The position numbers and the translations under genes are program-made. 25,777 bases of DNA from the NCBI GenBank assembly GCA_964552715.1, contig CAZKHZ010000022.1, positions 1 to 25,777 on the forward strand, in the 5' to 3' direction. This DNA comes from UBA7692 sp964552715 (GTDB taxonomy: Bacteria; Bacteroidota; Bacteroidia; Chitinophagales; LD1). The notes under the pieces were generated by a model that was given only the letters and a program-made list of their open reading frames with translations, had not been told where the DNA came from and did no database searches. This document shows positions 7,269 through 16,348 of this stretch, piece after piece (the stretch's first letter is position 1; each line of letters opens with the position of its first letter).

Positions 7269-8717
7269 TTAAGGACCTACTACACCTTTAATAAAGAATG
7301 AATTGTAGGAGCCGTCTGGTAAGCCGGTAAGCGGGTTGTTGTTGCGTTTTATTGCCAAGCCTGCACTGCCACCTGCTGCGCCAAACACTGGAACTAAACC
7401 TCCCAATGGAACATTAAAACAAGTGTTACCGATAATTGGAATTTGCACACAAACTTGAATAGCTATATTAAAAAAGCCAGGTTGCCCGGGTTTCGCATAC
7501 GCACCTCCATCGCCACCACCTCCACTTGGGATTATATTAATTGTTGCAATACTGATAGGAATAGAAATTGGCACTACAAATTTTCCACCCACGCCCGGAA
7601 TAGAGTTAACACCTCCTGTTGCACTGTCACCATCTTGAAATAAACCAATGTTTAGACTACCCGAAGGAGCGGCACCTCCCTGCCCCGATTCACTGCCTCC
7701 TCCACCGCCAAGTCCAGCACCTAATGTTACAGTGCCTATAATTGGAATTTGAAATGATGTAGTTAAGCCAACAGAGCCACCGCCACCACCACCGCCATAG
7801 ATGTTGCCGTTGTTTACCAACACTGAGCGTGTAGTTAGGTTGATGGCGTTGCCTCCATTTTTACCGGGATTGCCGGGAGGAAAACCATTAAAATTCCCCC
7901 CGAAACCACCATCGCCACCACGCGCTAAAAAGCTTCCATTATTTACAATACCTACAATTGAGTTTGGATTCAAATTACCCGTAGAGTAGGATGGAACAGT
8001 TGCATCATTAGAATGCAGCACAGCACCTTGGTTCACGCTAAATATTACACACTTTAATGAACCAGCAGGAAGCAATGCGCTGTTATTTGCCTGCAAATTG
8101 TAATTGAATTGATCGGTAAATACATCTACTTCTACACAAGGCTCAATATAAACAGTGTAGGTAACAAACTTGATTTCATTATCGCATATTCCTTGTATGA
8201 TGATGGAGAAAGTACCTGCCTGTGCAAACAAACCAGCTTTTACTACCAACTTAACACTGCCTGAGTTGTTGATGATATTATTGCCTTCAAAATATACTTG
8301 AACACCGGGTGGGGGAGTGGCAATAAATACAACAGATATATCAGTGGTGCCATTGGTTTGTAACACATTTATGGTAGTAAAAACAGAATCACTCACAATA
8401 CGGTCGAGCGTATCAAATGGATCTGAAACGGAGAGATTGAAATGACATTCGTAGCAATTGCGCTCATAGGTTTTTAACCAGCAATCGCCATTCCAATATT
8501 CAATTACACTGTCTTGTGTGTTGAAGATGGTTAAGCCTTTCAATGGGGTTTTGATAGAATCGCGCTGGGTAGAAGTCAGCCGCGTTAATCCCAATCCCTT
8601 TTTGTTTGATTCTAATTGCAGCACTGCACTGCTATCTGGAACCAAGATGTTGATTCCCACTTGTGCTGAAGATGAAAGGCACAAAAAGAACACTACTACA
8701 AATGAAAAATATCTCAT
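7269..8717 (-). CDS. Secreted glycine-rich surface protein with a phage-adhesin-like C-terminal half
   Basis: The protein has 482 residues. Residues 1-18 are a signal peptide ending SSSAQ. Residues 19-80 are the recurring Bacteroidota N-terminal module (VGIN..VPDSSAVLQL, KGLGLTRLTSTQRDSI, GLTIFNTQDS, YWNGDCW). About 90-230 look like beta-sandwich sequence with cysteines at 88, 91, 178, 194 and 223. From about 255 the protein becomes polyglycine-rich: VNNGSFLARGGDGGFGG, VNNGNIYGGGGGGGS, LGGGGGSESGQGG, SGGGGDGG. Between these are three imperfect repeats around IPIIG or IPISI (323-330, 385-390, 426-430). Polyglycine blocks after N-N-G-x turns resemble the glycine-rich receptor-binding tips of phage tail fibres. 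I see no type IX sorting domain at the C-terminus. Attachment and ligand are unknown. Confidence 0.8.
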   Translation of the reverse strand: MRYFSFVVVFFLCLSSSAQVGINILVPDSSAVLQLESNKKGLGLTRLTSTQRDSIKTPLKGLTIFNTQDSVIEYWNGDCWLKTYERNCYECHFNLSVSDPFDTLDRIVSDSVFTTINVLQTNGTTDISVVFIATPPPGVQVYFEGNNIINNSGSVKLVVKAGLFAQAGTFSIIIQGICDNEIKFVTYTVYIEPCVEVDVFTDQFNYNLQANNSALLPAGSLKCVIFSVNQGAVLHSNDATVPSYSTGNLNPNSIVGIVNNGSFLARGGDGGFGGNFNGFPPGNPGKNGGNAINLTTRSVLVNNGNIYGGGGGGGSVGLTTSFQIPIIGTVTLGAGLGGGGGSESGQGGAAPSGSLNIGLFQDGDSATGGVNSIPGVGGKFVVPISIPISIATINIIPSGGGGDGGAYAKPGQPGFFNIAIQVCVQIPIIGNTCFNVPLGGLVPVFGAAGGSAGLAIKRNNNPLTGLPDGSYNSFFIKGVVGP

Positions 8718-8749
8718 GAAAAAGTAATTTGCATAAACCTCTGCTAATT

Positions 8750-8778
8750 CAAATCTAAACCTAATTCGCGCGCTTCAA
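8750..8778 (-). promoter_or_regulatory. Bacteroidota-type promoter of the glycine-rich protein gene
   Basis: On the reverse strand TAGATTTG (8757-8750) matches the -7 consensus TAnnTTTG. A TTG at 8778-8776 is 18 bases upstream of it, a good -33 spacing. The start codon at 8717 would then follow a leader of about 25 bases. The -33 element falls inside the last codons of the response regulator gene. Confidence 0.55.
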
Positions 8779-10119
8779 ATCGTACTTCTCAATTTTATTG
8801 TACAAGTGACTTCGTTGAATGTCTAATACTTCTGCAGTTTTAGAAACATTCCAACCAAATTTCTTCAATTTATGTTCAATGAAAAGCTTTTCGATATGCT
8901 CTTTAAAATCCTGAAACTTGTCGAAGTTCTCAAATAAATCTGTAGGGGTATCTTTAGCTTGCGTGTTGGTTACATAAGTACGAACTTCTTCTTCGGTAAT
9001 TTTATGTCCGCTAAGAATTACGAGACGTTCCATCACGTTATGTAACTCACGAATGTTTCCCGTCCAGTTCATAAGCTTCAACTCTTCTAATGCTTTTGGT
9101 GTGATTAGCTTTTTGGGAATACCGTAATCTTCACAGATTTCTTTTGCAAAACGTTCAGCAAGTAAGGGTATGTCATCTCTGCGTTCATTCAGCGAAGGAA
9201 CATGAATGATAATTACACCCAAGCGATGATACAAGTCTAATCGGAAGCGTCCTTCTTCTACCTCTTTTAAAAGATCTTTGTTTGTAGCGGCAATTACGCG
9301 CACATCCACCGAAATATCTTTATCGGCACCCACTCGAGTTATTTTACCTTCCTGCAATGCACGCAAAACTTTTGCCTGTGCAGCAAGACTCATATCTCCA
9401 ATTTCATCTAAAAACAAGGTGCCTCCATGTGCTTGCTCAAACTTGCCTATGCGTGTTTTAATAGCAGAAGTAAACGCTCCTTTTTCGTGACCAAATAATT
9501 CACTTTCAATCAACTCACCAGGCATTGCAGCGCAGTTTACTTCTACTAAAGTAGAGTTGCTGCGATTGCTTTTTTCATGTATCCAACGGGCTACCAGTTC
9601 TTTGCCTGTGCCATTGTCGCCAGTAATTAAAACACGCGCTTCGCTAGGTGCAACGCGGTCAATAGTGTCTTTTATTTTTTTGATAGCAGGAGAGTCGCCA
9701 ATCATCTCTCTTGTTTTGCCCACCTTACGCTTCAAAACTTTCGTTTCTATCATCAGGTTCGCTTTGTCTAAACCATTGCGAATGGTAATGAGCAGGCGAT
9801 TCAAATCAGGTGGCTTGGAAATAAAATCGAAAGCACCTTTTTTGGTGGCTTCTACGGCATTTTCAATTGAGCCGTGTCCCGATATCATAATAAAAGGTGT
9901 GTCGGGAGAGTCAATCATTGCACGGGTTAATACTTCCATGCCATCAACCTTAGGCATTTTTATATCGCACAACACTAAGTCATAATCATTTTCATGAATC
10001 ATGCTCAATGCTTTTGCTCCGTCCTCGGCTTCCGACACATTGTAGCCTTCAAACTCTAAAATTTCGCGTAATGTTTTGCGAATTGCCTTCTCGTCATCTG
10101 CAATGAGGATATTTGCCAT
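8761..10119 (-). CDS. NtrC-family sigma-54-dependent response regulator
   Basis: The 452-residue protein has three standard parts. The receiver domain (1-120) has acidic D8/D9, phospho-acceptor D52 in LVLCDIKMP, and a late lysine in FISKP. The AAA+ sigma-54 activator domain (about 137-370) has Walker A GDNGTGKE (167-174), the loop GAFTSA (214-219), Walker B TLFLDEIGD (234-242) and FRLDLYHRL with arginine fingers. A Fis-type helix-turn-helix closes it (about 405-448, NVSKTAEVLDIQRSHLYNK). It should activate sigma-54 promoters when phosphorylated. The sigma-54-contacting loop is GAFTSA instead of GAFTGA. No histidine kinase lies beside it, so its partner is elsewhere and its targets cannot be read from context. 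Confidence 0.95.
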   Translation of the reverse strand: MANILIADDEKAIRKTLREILEFEGYNVSEAEDGAKALSMIHENDYDLVLCDIKMPKVDGMEVLTRAMIDSPDTPFIMISGHGSIENAVEATKKGAFDFISKPPDLNRLLITIRNGLDKANLMIETKVLKRKVGKTREMIGDSPAIKKIKDTIDRVAPSEARVLITGDNGTGKELVARWIHEKSNRSNSTLVEVNCAAMPGELIESELFGHEKGAFTSAIKTRIGKFEQAHGGTLFLDEIGDMSLAAQAKVLRALQEGKITRVGADKDISVDVRVIAATNKDLLKEVEEGRFRLDLYHRLGVIIIHVPSLNERRDDIPLLAERFAKEICEDYGIPKKLITPKALEELKLMNWTGNIRELHNVMERLVILSGHKITEEEVRTYVTNTQAKDTPTDLFENFDKFQDFKEHIEKLFIEHKLKKFGWNVSKTAEVLDIQRSHLYNKIEKYDLKRAN

Positions 10120-10505
10120 ATTCTAAAAATGTTTGTTCTGATTTAGTTCAGTGATGAATTGCGCTGCAAAATATCATTTTATTGTTCATTAAAATGCACA
10201 ATGTGGAAAAGTAGGAAATAGGATAATATTATAGCACAGTCACTTAGTGATGAATTCAGCAAAGAGATTGTGAAGTTAAGTGTGCATATACTGTTGGAAA
10301 ATATTTTTTAAGCTCATTAAGTAGTCTGAAAGCCTTGTTATACTTAGCTTATATTGTTTTTAAGCCTGTTAATTTCTAAAATGTTTATCCACAAGCTAAA
10401 AAGCTACATTCGCATCCCTCCAAAAACCTTATAAACGTTGCGGAGCCTATTGGGTACTTTGAATCCAATAATCAATTATCAACATTAAATAATCAATTTT
10501 CAGTT
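10120..10505. other. Divergent intergenic region between the response regulator and smc
   Basis: This is 386 bases between two divergently transcribed genes, so it should hold both promoters. On the forward strand TTG (10438-10440) and TACTTTG (10455-10461) are a poor match to the Bacteroidota promoter because spacing is short. On the reverse strand ATATTTTG (10174-10167) is a near match to TAnnTTTG, about 50 bases before the regulator start, without a -33 TTG at the right distance. I see no RNA gene, repeat or open frame here. Confidence 0.4.
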
Positions 10506-13500
10506 ATGCAACTGACAACGCTTGAGATAAAAGGCTTTAAAAGTTTTGCCGAAAAAACTACCATTCACTTCAATAACCGCATCACGGGTATTGTGGGACC
10601 AAACGGTTGTGGCAAAAGCAATGTGGTGGACTCAATTCGCTGGGTGCTGGGCGAGCAGAAAACAAGTATGCTTCGTTTAGAAAAAATGGAGAACCTTATT
10701 TTCAATGGTACTCGCAACCGCAAAGCATCAGGGCTGGCAGAGGTAAGTCTCACTTTTGAAAACACCAAAAACGTTATCAGCAGCGATTACAAAACCATCA
10801 CCATCACCCGCAAGCTTTTTCGCGATGGTGAAAGTGAATATCGCTTGAACGATGTGCCTTGTCGCTTAAAGGATATTACCACTCTATTTATGGATACGGG
10901 TGTGAGTGCCGATTCGTATGCCATCATCGAATTAGGTATGGTGGATGAAATTCTGAATGACCGTGAAAACAGCCGCAGGCGTTTGTTTGAGCAAGCAGCA
11001 GGAGTTTCGAAATACAAAAAGCGCAAAAAGGAAACTATAGACAAGCTAAAGAGCACCGATGCGGATTTAGAGCGCGTAAGAGACTTGTTATTTGAGATTG
11101 AAAACAACCTAAAAACCCTCGAAAAACAAGCCGTTAAAACCAAAAAATATTACGAGCTAAAAGAAGAATATAAAAACCTTAGCCTTTTGCTAGCAAAGTA
11201 TTCGCTGCGCAATTACAAGGTTGCTTTCAAAGATTTAGAAGAAAAAAAGCAAAAAGAAGAAACCAACCGCAGCGAAATAGAAGCGGCAATTGCAAAGGCG
11301 GAAGCGGCTTTGGAAAAAGAAAAGTTAGGCAACATTGAAAAGGAAAAGGCACTTTTTGCCATCCAGAAAAAGTTGAATGAAATGGTGAGTGGCGTAAGCG
11401 ACAAAGAGAACGAGCGCAACTTGCTGAACTCGCAGATAAAGTACGCACGCGACAAGGCTGACACAGCGCAACGCTCAATAGTAGAAGCAAACGACCAGAT
11501 TGAAAAACTCAAAGTTTCGGTTGAAAAATTACAATTAGATAAAGATAGCGAGCAAAATATTTTAGACCAAAAGCGCACTGAAGTTACATCACTCGAAAAG
11601 GAGTTAAGCGAAATCCGTGACCAGCACAATGCGCTTAAAGATACACTGGGCAACGAGCAAAAGTTATTTGCCGAAAAAGAGCGCAGCATTTTTGAATTAG
11701 ATAAACAGCTTGCTGTTAATCGCTCAAACAATGAAAGTTTACAGCGCGATTTATTTAGCAGCGAAGAGGATGTGGTGAACAAGCGCAAGGAGTTAGACAC
11801 TTTGCAACAATCGCTTGACCAACTTAAAACAGAAAAAGAACAAGCCGAAACCAAATTGGCAGAGTTGCAAAAGGCTGATGAAGCTAACCGTGCACAATTG
11901 CAACAACTGGAGCAAGCAATAGAGAAAAAGCGCGCAGAACTTACACAAGAAACGCGCACCCTCGATGCCAAGCGCAATGAGTATGACCTTACTAAAAGTT
12001 TGGTTGAAAACATGGAGGGCTTTCCCGAGGCAATTAAGTTTTTGAAGAAGAATCCAAAGTGGGTGAAAGATGCGCCTTTATTAAGTGACATTATTTATTG
12101 TGCGGAAGAACATCGTATCGCCATTGAGAATTATTTAGAGCCTTATTTGAATTATTATGTGGTTCAAAATTTGGAAGAAGCGGTAGCTGCCGTAAACTTG
12201 CTGAATGACGCATCAAAAGGCAGAGGCAACTTTTTTATCTTGGATGATTTTGCAACTTACGAACCCAAGCAACCAGTGTTGATTGAAGGCGCACGCGCTG
12301 CCACAGAGTTGGTGGAGTTAGATGGAAAATACAACAAACTTGGTGCCTTTCTATTAGATAGAGTGTACATGCTTGATGACTCTAAATCTTTTCAGATTTC
12401 TCAGTTAGATACTAAAGGGCAAAAGGTTGTATTGCTCACCAAAAGCGGTAAGTTCCTTCGTCAAGATTTTTCGTTGAGCGGTGGTTCGGTTGGTTTGTTT
12501 GAAGGCAAGAAAATTGGTCGGGCTAAAAACTTAGAAAAACTGCAAAAAGAGATTGTAACGCTAGAAGAAAAAACACGCAAGCTGCACTCCGAAGTTAGTC
12601 AAGTACAGGTGCAGGTAAACACTTTAAAGGCTTCCACCTTGCCGCGCGAAATGGATGCACAGCGAAACTTGGTTACGCAATTGAGTAATCGTTTTTCTGC
12701 TTCTCAGGCAAGCATTCAAAGTTTGGTAAAGTTCCTCGAAAGCGCAGATGCAAAGAGCAAAACCATCACCGAAAGGTTAGATGGTTTGCGCAGTGAAGTG
12801 ACTGGCATCAATGAAAAGCTTGCTGCTTTGCGTAGCGAACAAGGCAACATGAAAACCGTGTTGGAACAAACCGACAAAAACTTTGTAGAACTTACCAATA
12901 AATTGAGCGAAGCATCTTCACGTTTCAATCAAAAGAACATTGAGTTTCATCAACAACAAAACCGTGTCAATTCTATTGCACAAGAGTTGAACTTTAAAAA
13001 TACGCAGGTTGAAAGTTTAGCTTCTCAACTTACCCGCAACAACGAAGTGATTGAAGAATGCAATCTTCAAATTCATGAATCTTCCACTAAGCTAAAATCT
13101 ATCGAAAGTGAATTGCTAAGTGGTTATGCCGATAAAGAAGGATTTGAGAATGAAGTTACAGACGCTGAAAAGACATACTACGATTCGCGCGCTGCAATAA
13201 ACGAAATGGATGGGGCTGTGCGCGAAGAGCAACGCAAGCGCGATGCTTCGGTTACTTTGCTTACTACCATCAACGAACACTTCAGTGAACTAAAATTAAA
13301 CCTTACCGGTTTGCGCGAAAGACTAAGCGTGGAGTTTAACGTCAACATCAATGATATCATCAATGAAGAAATTGATGGCAAGTTTAGCAAAGAGGAACTG
13401 GATGAGGATGTTGCCAAAATCAAAAAACGTATTGAAAACTTTGGCGAAATAAACCCAATGGCGTTAGAGGCTTATGATGAAATGAAGACACGCTACGATT

Positions 13501-14045
13501 TCATTATTGCACAGAAAAAAGACCTAGAAGATGCGAAAACATCTTTGATGGAAACGATTAAAGAGATTGAAGATTCAGCCAAAACACAGTTCTTGGATGC
13601 CTTTAATAAAGTGCGCGAAAGTTTCATTCGTGTGTTCCGCACTTTGTTCAGCGAAGAAGACCAATGCGATTTATTCTTGGTAAATCCTGATGATCCATTG
13701 GAATCTAAAATTGAAATAGTTGCAAAACCTAAAGGCAAACGCCCAACAGTTATTGACCAGCTTTCGGGTGGCGAAAAAACATTGACGGCTACCGCTTTGT
13801 TGTTCTCCTTATACTTATTGAAGCCTGCTCCGTTTTGTATTTTTGATGAGGTGGACGCCCCATTAGACGATACCAACATTGCCAAGTTCAACAAAATAAT
13901 CAATGAATTCAGTAACGATTCTCAATTCATTATTGTCACGCACAACAAGAGCACAATGGCTTCGGTGGATGCTATTTATGGTGTTACCATGCCAGAGATG
14001 GGCGTAAGTAGAGTAGTGCCCGTGAACTTCAGCAACTTGAATTGA
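10506..14045 (+). CDS. smc: Chromosome segregation ATPase SMC
   Basis: SMC is the core of bacterial condensin, a DNA-loop-extruding ATPase that works with ScpA and ScpB on the chromosome. The protein has 1179 residues, the normal size. The N-terminal head has FKSFA and Walker A GPNGCGKS (31-38). Two long charged coiled-coil arms (about 170-500 and 680-1000) flank the hinge (about 505-660, starting NMEGFPEAIKFL). The C-terminal head has the signature LSGGEK (1086-1091), Walker B FCIFDEVDAPLDD (about 1108-1120), and the D-loop and H-loop (IVTHNK). Coding is intact throughout. The antisense frames here arise from the coiled-coil codon pattern. It is divergent from the response regulator and followed by a palindrome that probably ends its transcript. 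Confidence 0.98.
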   Translation: MQLTTLEIKGFKSFAEKTTIHFNNRITGIVGPNGCGKSNVVDSIRWVLGEQKTSMLRLEKMENLIFNGTRNRKASGLAEVSLTFENTKNVISSDYKTITITRKLFRDGESEYRLNDVPCRLKDITTLFMDTGVSADSYAIIELGMVDEILNDRENSRRRLFEQAAGVSKYKKRKKETIDKLKSTDADLERVRDLLFEIENNLKTLEKQAVKTKKYYELKEEYKNLSLLLAKYSLRNYKVAFKDLEEKKQKEETNRSEIEAAIAKAEAALEKEKLGNIEKEKALFAIQKKLNEMVSGVSDKENERNLLNSQIKYARDKADTAQRSIVEANDQIEKLKVSVEKLQLDKDSEQNILDQKRTEVTSLEKELSEIRDQHNALKDTLGNEQKLFAEKERSIFELDKQLAVNRSNNESLQRDLFSSEEDVVNKRKELDTLQQSLDQLKTEKEQAETKLAELQKADEANRAQLQQLEQAIEKKRAELTQETRTLDAKRNEYDLTKSLVENMEGFPEAIKFLKKNPKWVKDAPLLSDIIYCAEEHRIAIENYLEPYLNYYVVQNLEEAVAAVNLLNDASKGRGNFFILDDFATYEPKQPVLIEGARAATELVELDGKYNKLGAFLLDRVYMLDDSKSFQISQLDTKGQKVVLLTKSGKFLRQDFSLSGGSVGLFEGKKIGRAKNLEKLQKEIVTLEEKTRKLHSEVSQVQVQVNTLKASTLPREMDAQRNLVTQLSNRFSASQASIQSLVKFLESADAKSKTITERLDGLRSEVTGINEKLAALRSEQGNMKTVLEQTDKNFVELTNKLSEASSRFNQKNIEFHQQQNRVNSIAQELNFKNTQVESLASQLTRNNEVIEECNLQIHESSTKLKSIESELLSGYADKEGFENEVTDAEKTYYDSRAAINEMDGAVREEQRKRDASVTLLTTINEHFSELKLNLTGLRERLSVEFNVNINDIINEEIDGKFSKEELDEDVAKIKKRIENFGEINPMALEAYDEMKTRYDFIIAQKKDLEDAKTSLMETIKEIEDSAKTQFLDAFNKVRESFIRVFRTLFSEEDQCDLFLVNPDDPLESKIEIVAKPKGKRPTVIDQLSGGEKTLTATALLFSLYLLKPAPFCIFDEVDAPLDDTNIAKFNKIINEFSNDSQFIIVTHNKSTMASVDAIYGVTMPEMGVSRVVPVNFSNLN

Positions 14046-14059
14046 TTAAAGTAAACAAT

Positions 14060-14106
14060 AAGCCTGCCAAAATTAGGTGTGCCATAGTTAACTATGCACA
14101 TGGCTT
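14060..14106 (+). terminator. Strong palindrome after smc, probable terminator
   Basis: CATAGTTAACTATG (14083-14096) is a perfect 14-base palindrome. Allowing one bulged C it extends to TGTGC and GCACA (14078-14100), giving 11-base arms. Outer AAGCC (14060-14064) and GGCTT (14102-14106) can also pair, followed by TTTATTG. It sits 15-60 bases after the smc stop, fitting a terminator. The T tract is short, and the symmetric core could equally be a protein-binding site. Confidence 0.5.
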
Positions 14107-14288
14107 TATTGTTGTCTGAGATTTACATTTTCTAAAGTATTCCAAAATTTCTTATTTGGTCAGATGGTGAAATTTTGAAGTTTAGACTAGAACGAATTGT
14201 TGGTTCAATAGTAATAATATAGATAATTCAATTGCATTTCATTTCTTCGCAGCTAAGCAAAAGGTATGGGTAAATTACTTTAAAAGAG

Positions 14289-15686
14289 ATGATAACAAAG
14301 ATTGAAATAGATGGATTTAAAACATTTGAGAACTTCTCAATGGACTTTGCTCCGTTTGTTGTTATAGCCTGAACTAACGGAAGCGGCAAAAGCAACTTGT
14401 TCGATGTGTTTATGCTTTTAAGTAGTATCGCTGAAAAGGATTTAAAGGAGGCATTCCAAGAACAACGTGGAGAGGCTCATGAGCTCTTTACGCAGTTTTC
14501 CACAACAAACAACGCGAGCCTTATAAAGTTAGCAGTTGAGCTGTTTATTGATAAAAAGGTAAAAGATGATTGGGCAACCGAAAAGGAATTATCTCACACG
14601 AGGTTGCGTTATGAAATACATATAGAAAGAAAAGCAGAAGAAAAAACAGGGATTGAAAAATTATATGTTAGACATGAAGCATTAAAACCAATTGAAAAAG
14701 GCAAAGATGGATGGTTTAAAAATTATGTAAAATCAGATGAATGGAAACCAAATAAGAAAAGTAATAATTACAAACCTTACATTAATACAGAACAAAAGAA
14801 TGGAGTTCTTGCAATTTCTCTTAGACAGGACGGTTCAAGAGGTGGAAAGCCAACCCCTGCTAAAGAAATCGAACGGTCTATTTTAAGTAGCGTTAACTCT
14901 GCAGATTTTGCCCATTCATTTGCAGTAAGAAAAGAATTTCTTAGTTGGAGACTCTTGCACCTTAATCCGGTCTTGATGCGTGAACCTTCAAAAATTTTAG
15001 GGCCAGATAAGGTTAATGAAGATGGAGAGTTTTTGCCTTCAATGTTAAGACGTTTAGAGATTGAGTATCCTGGAATTGTTAAAGATATTTCACGAAGTAT
15101 TCAAAATATATTACCTAATATATTGTCGATTCGCATTGATGAAGATAAAGCAAGACAACAATTTATTTTACTCGCAAAATCTACTGATAATAGGGAATTT
15201 TCTTCAAGAGTTCTATCTGAAGGCACTTTACGGATTATGTTGCTTTCTGCATTAAAGTTTGATGAGCAACATAACGGTTTGCTTTGCTTTGAAGAACCCG
15301 AAAATGGAATACCTCCTTTCCGAATGAAAAAAATGCTTCAGTTGTTACAAGACTTGAGTACTAAATTTTATAATGAAGATGACCTAGAACTACCTTTAAG
15401 ACAGGTAATTATAAATACTCATTCACCACTTTTAGTAAAAGTTTTTTTTGAATGTAAAAACGAGTATGGTGGGCTTTTCTATTATGCACATTTGGTAACA
15501 AACGTAAATCCAGAGAATAAATCTGCATACAAAATTACTCGAACTAATCCTGTAGTAACTGGTAACACCAAATCTTTATTTCCTGAAATGCTACCGTCTG
15601 AAAGGGCTTTTACGCATTCCGAGATAATTGAGTATTTAAAAACAGATGATGCCGAAAATGTAATCATAGAAAGTCTAAAAATTTAA
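14289..15686 (+). pseudogene. AAA-family (SMC/ABC-like) ATPase with an in-frame TGA in Walker A
   Basis: Read from ATG 14289 the frame runs 465 residues with one stop, TGA at 14370-14372, exactly where the first glycine of Walker A belongs: VVIA, stop, TNGSGKS. The N-terminus MITKIEIDGFKTFENF is typical of predicted ATPases of the COG1106/COG4637 (AAA15/AAA21) kind. Downstream parts are intact: signature LSEGTLR (309 on), Walker B CFEEPENG with E335/E336, and NTHSPL with H378. Restart at TTG 14397 would lose the P-loop, so no active ATPase is expected. TGA is used as a genuine stop by smc next door, so recoding to glycine is unlikely. A single-base sequencing error is the main alternative. 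The partner gene starts two bases after the stop. Such ATPases are commonly paired with a nuclease in phage defence. Confidence 0.85.
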
Positions 15687-15688
15687 GT

Positions 15689-16348
15689 ATGCCCTTATCA
15701 ATTGTCTTATCATTTATAGGAGAGGGTTCAACAGATAAACGTTTCCTTCCAAACATTGCTGAACGACTAATTGAACAATTGCTAATTGAGCACAATGTCA
15801 AGGCTACTATTCAGTGGCAACATATCACAAAAGAAGGCAACACCTCTACGGAGGTGATTTTCAATGCGGCTAAACAGGCAAGATTTTGTACAACTCTAAT
15901 TGTACATTCAGATGCTGATAGTGTAAGCCCATTGGAGGCATATAATAGCAAGATTAAACCTGCCCTTGATTTAATTGACAGGGGTAACGAAATCTGTAAA
16001 AACATTACTATTATAATTCCTATTACAGAAACTGAAGCTTGGTTGCTTGTTGATAAGGAGTTGCTTAGAGAAGAGATTAATACGCCACTTTCAAACCAAG
16101 ATTTAGGCTTAACTTATCAGATTAATAGAATTGAAGGTATTGCGGATCCTAAACAAATTTTGAATGATGCAATTCATGCTCATCATCAAAGCTTAACAAA
16201 GAAAAGAAGAAGAAGTGCAGTTACTGTTTCAGAACTTTACTAACCTATTAGTAAGCAAATAGAGCTAAGTAAATTGGAGGTGTTGAAATCCTATTTGACT
16301 TTTAAAGAAGAAGTTATTACATCGTTGCGTAAGGGTCATATTTTATAG
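15689..16348 (+). pseudogene. TOPRIM/DUF4276-like nuclease partner with an in-frame TAA
   Basis: The uninterrupted part has 184 residues to TAA at 16241-16243. The same frame then continues with 34 more sensible codons (PISKQIELSKLEVLKS, then FKEEVITSL) to TAG at 16346-16348. The break reads SELY, stop, PIS, where homologues I recall have SELYQP, so a CAA-to-TAA change is likely. Motifs suggest a TOPRIM-type or DUF4276 protein: FIGEGSTDKRFL with E12, IVHSDADS with D75/D77, and TETEAWLL with E114/E116. These acidic clusters match metal-binding positions of TOPRIM/OLD-like nucleases. It follows the ATPase gene by two bases. A protein lacking the last 34 residues might still fold, so this copy may be partly functional, unlike the ATPase. 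Confidence 0.75.

Noticed and set aside
7801..7989. Proline-rich forward frame within the glycine-rich gene
   Set aside because: It is the antisense image of the glycine codons (GGN read as CCN) and has no independent support.
11213..12091. 292-codon antisense frame inside smc
   Set aside because: It is serine/leucine-rich low-complexity sequence, as expected opposite a Glu/Lys/Gln coiled coil. It has no start context or motif, and smc is intact on the other strand.
14370..14372. TGA read as glycine (alternative genetic code)
   Set aside because: smc ends in TGA directly upstream and the partner gene is interrupted by TAA, so a recoded TGA would not explain the locus.
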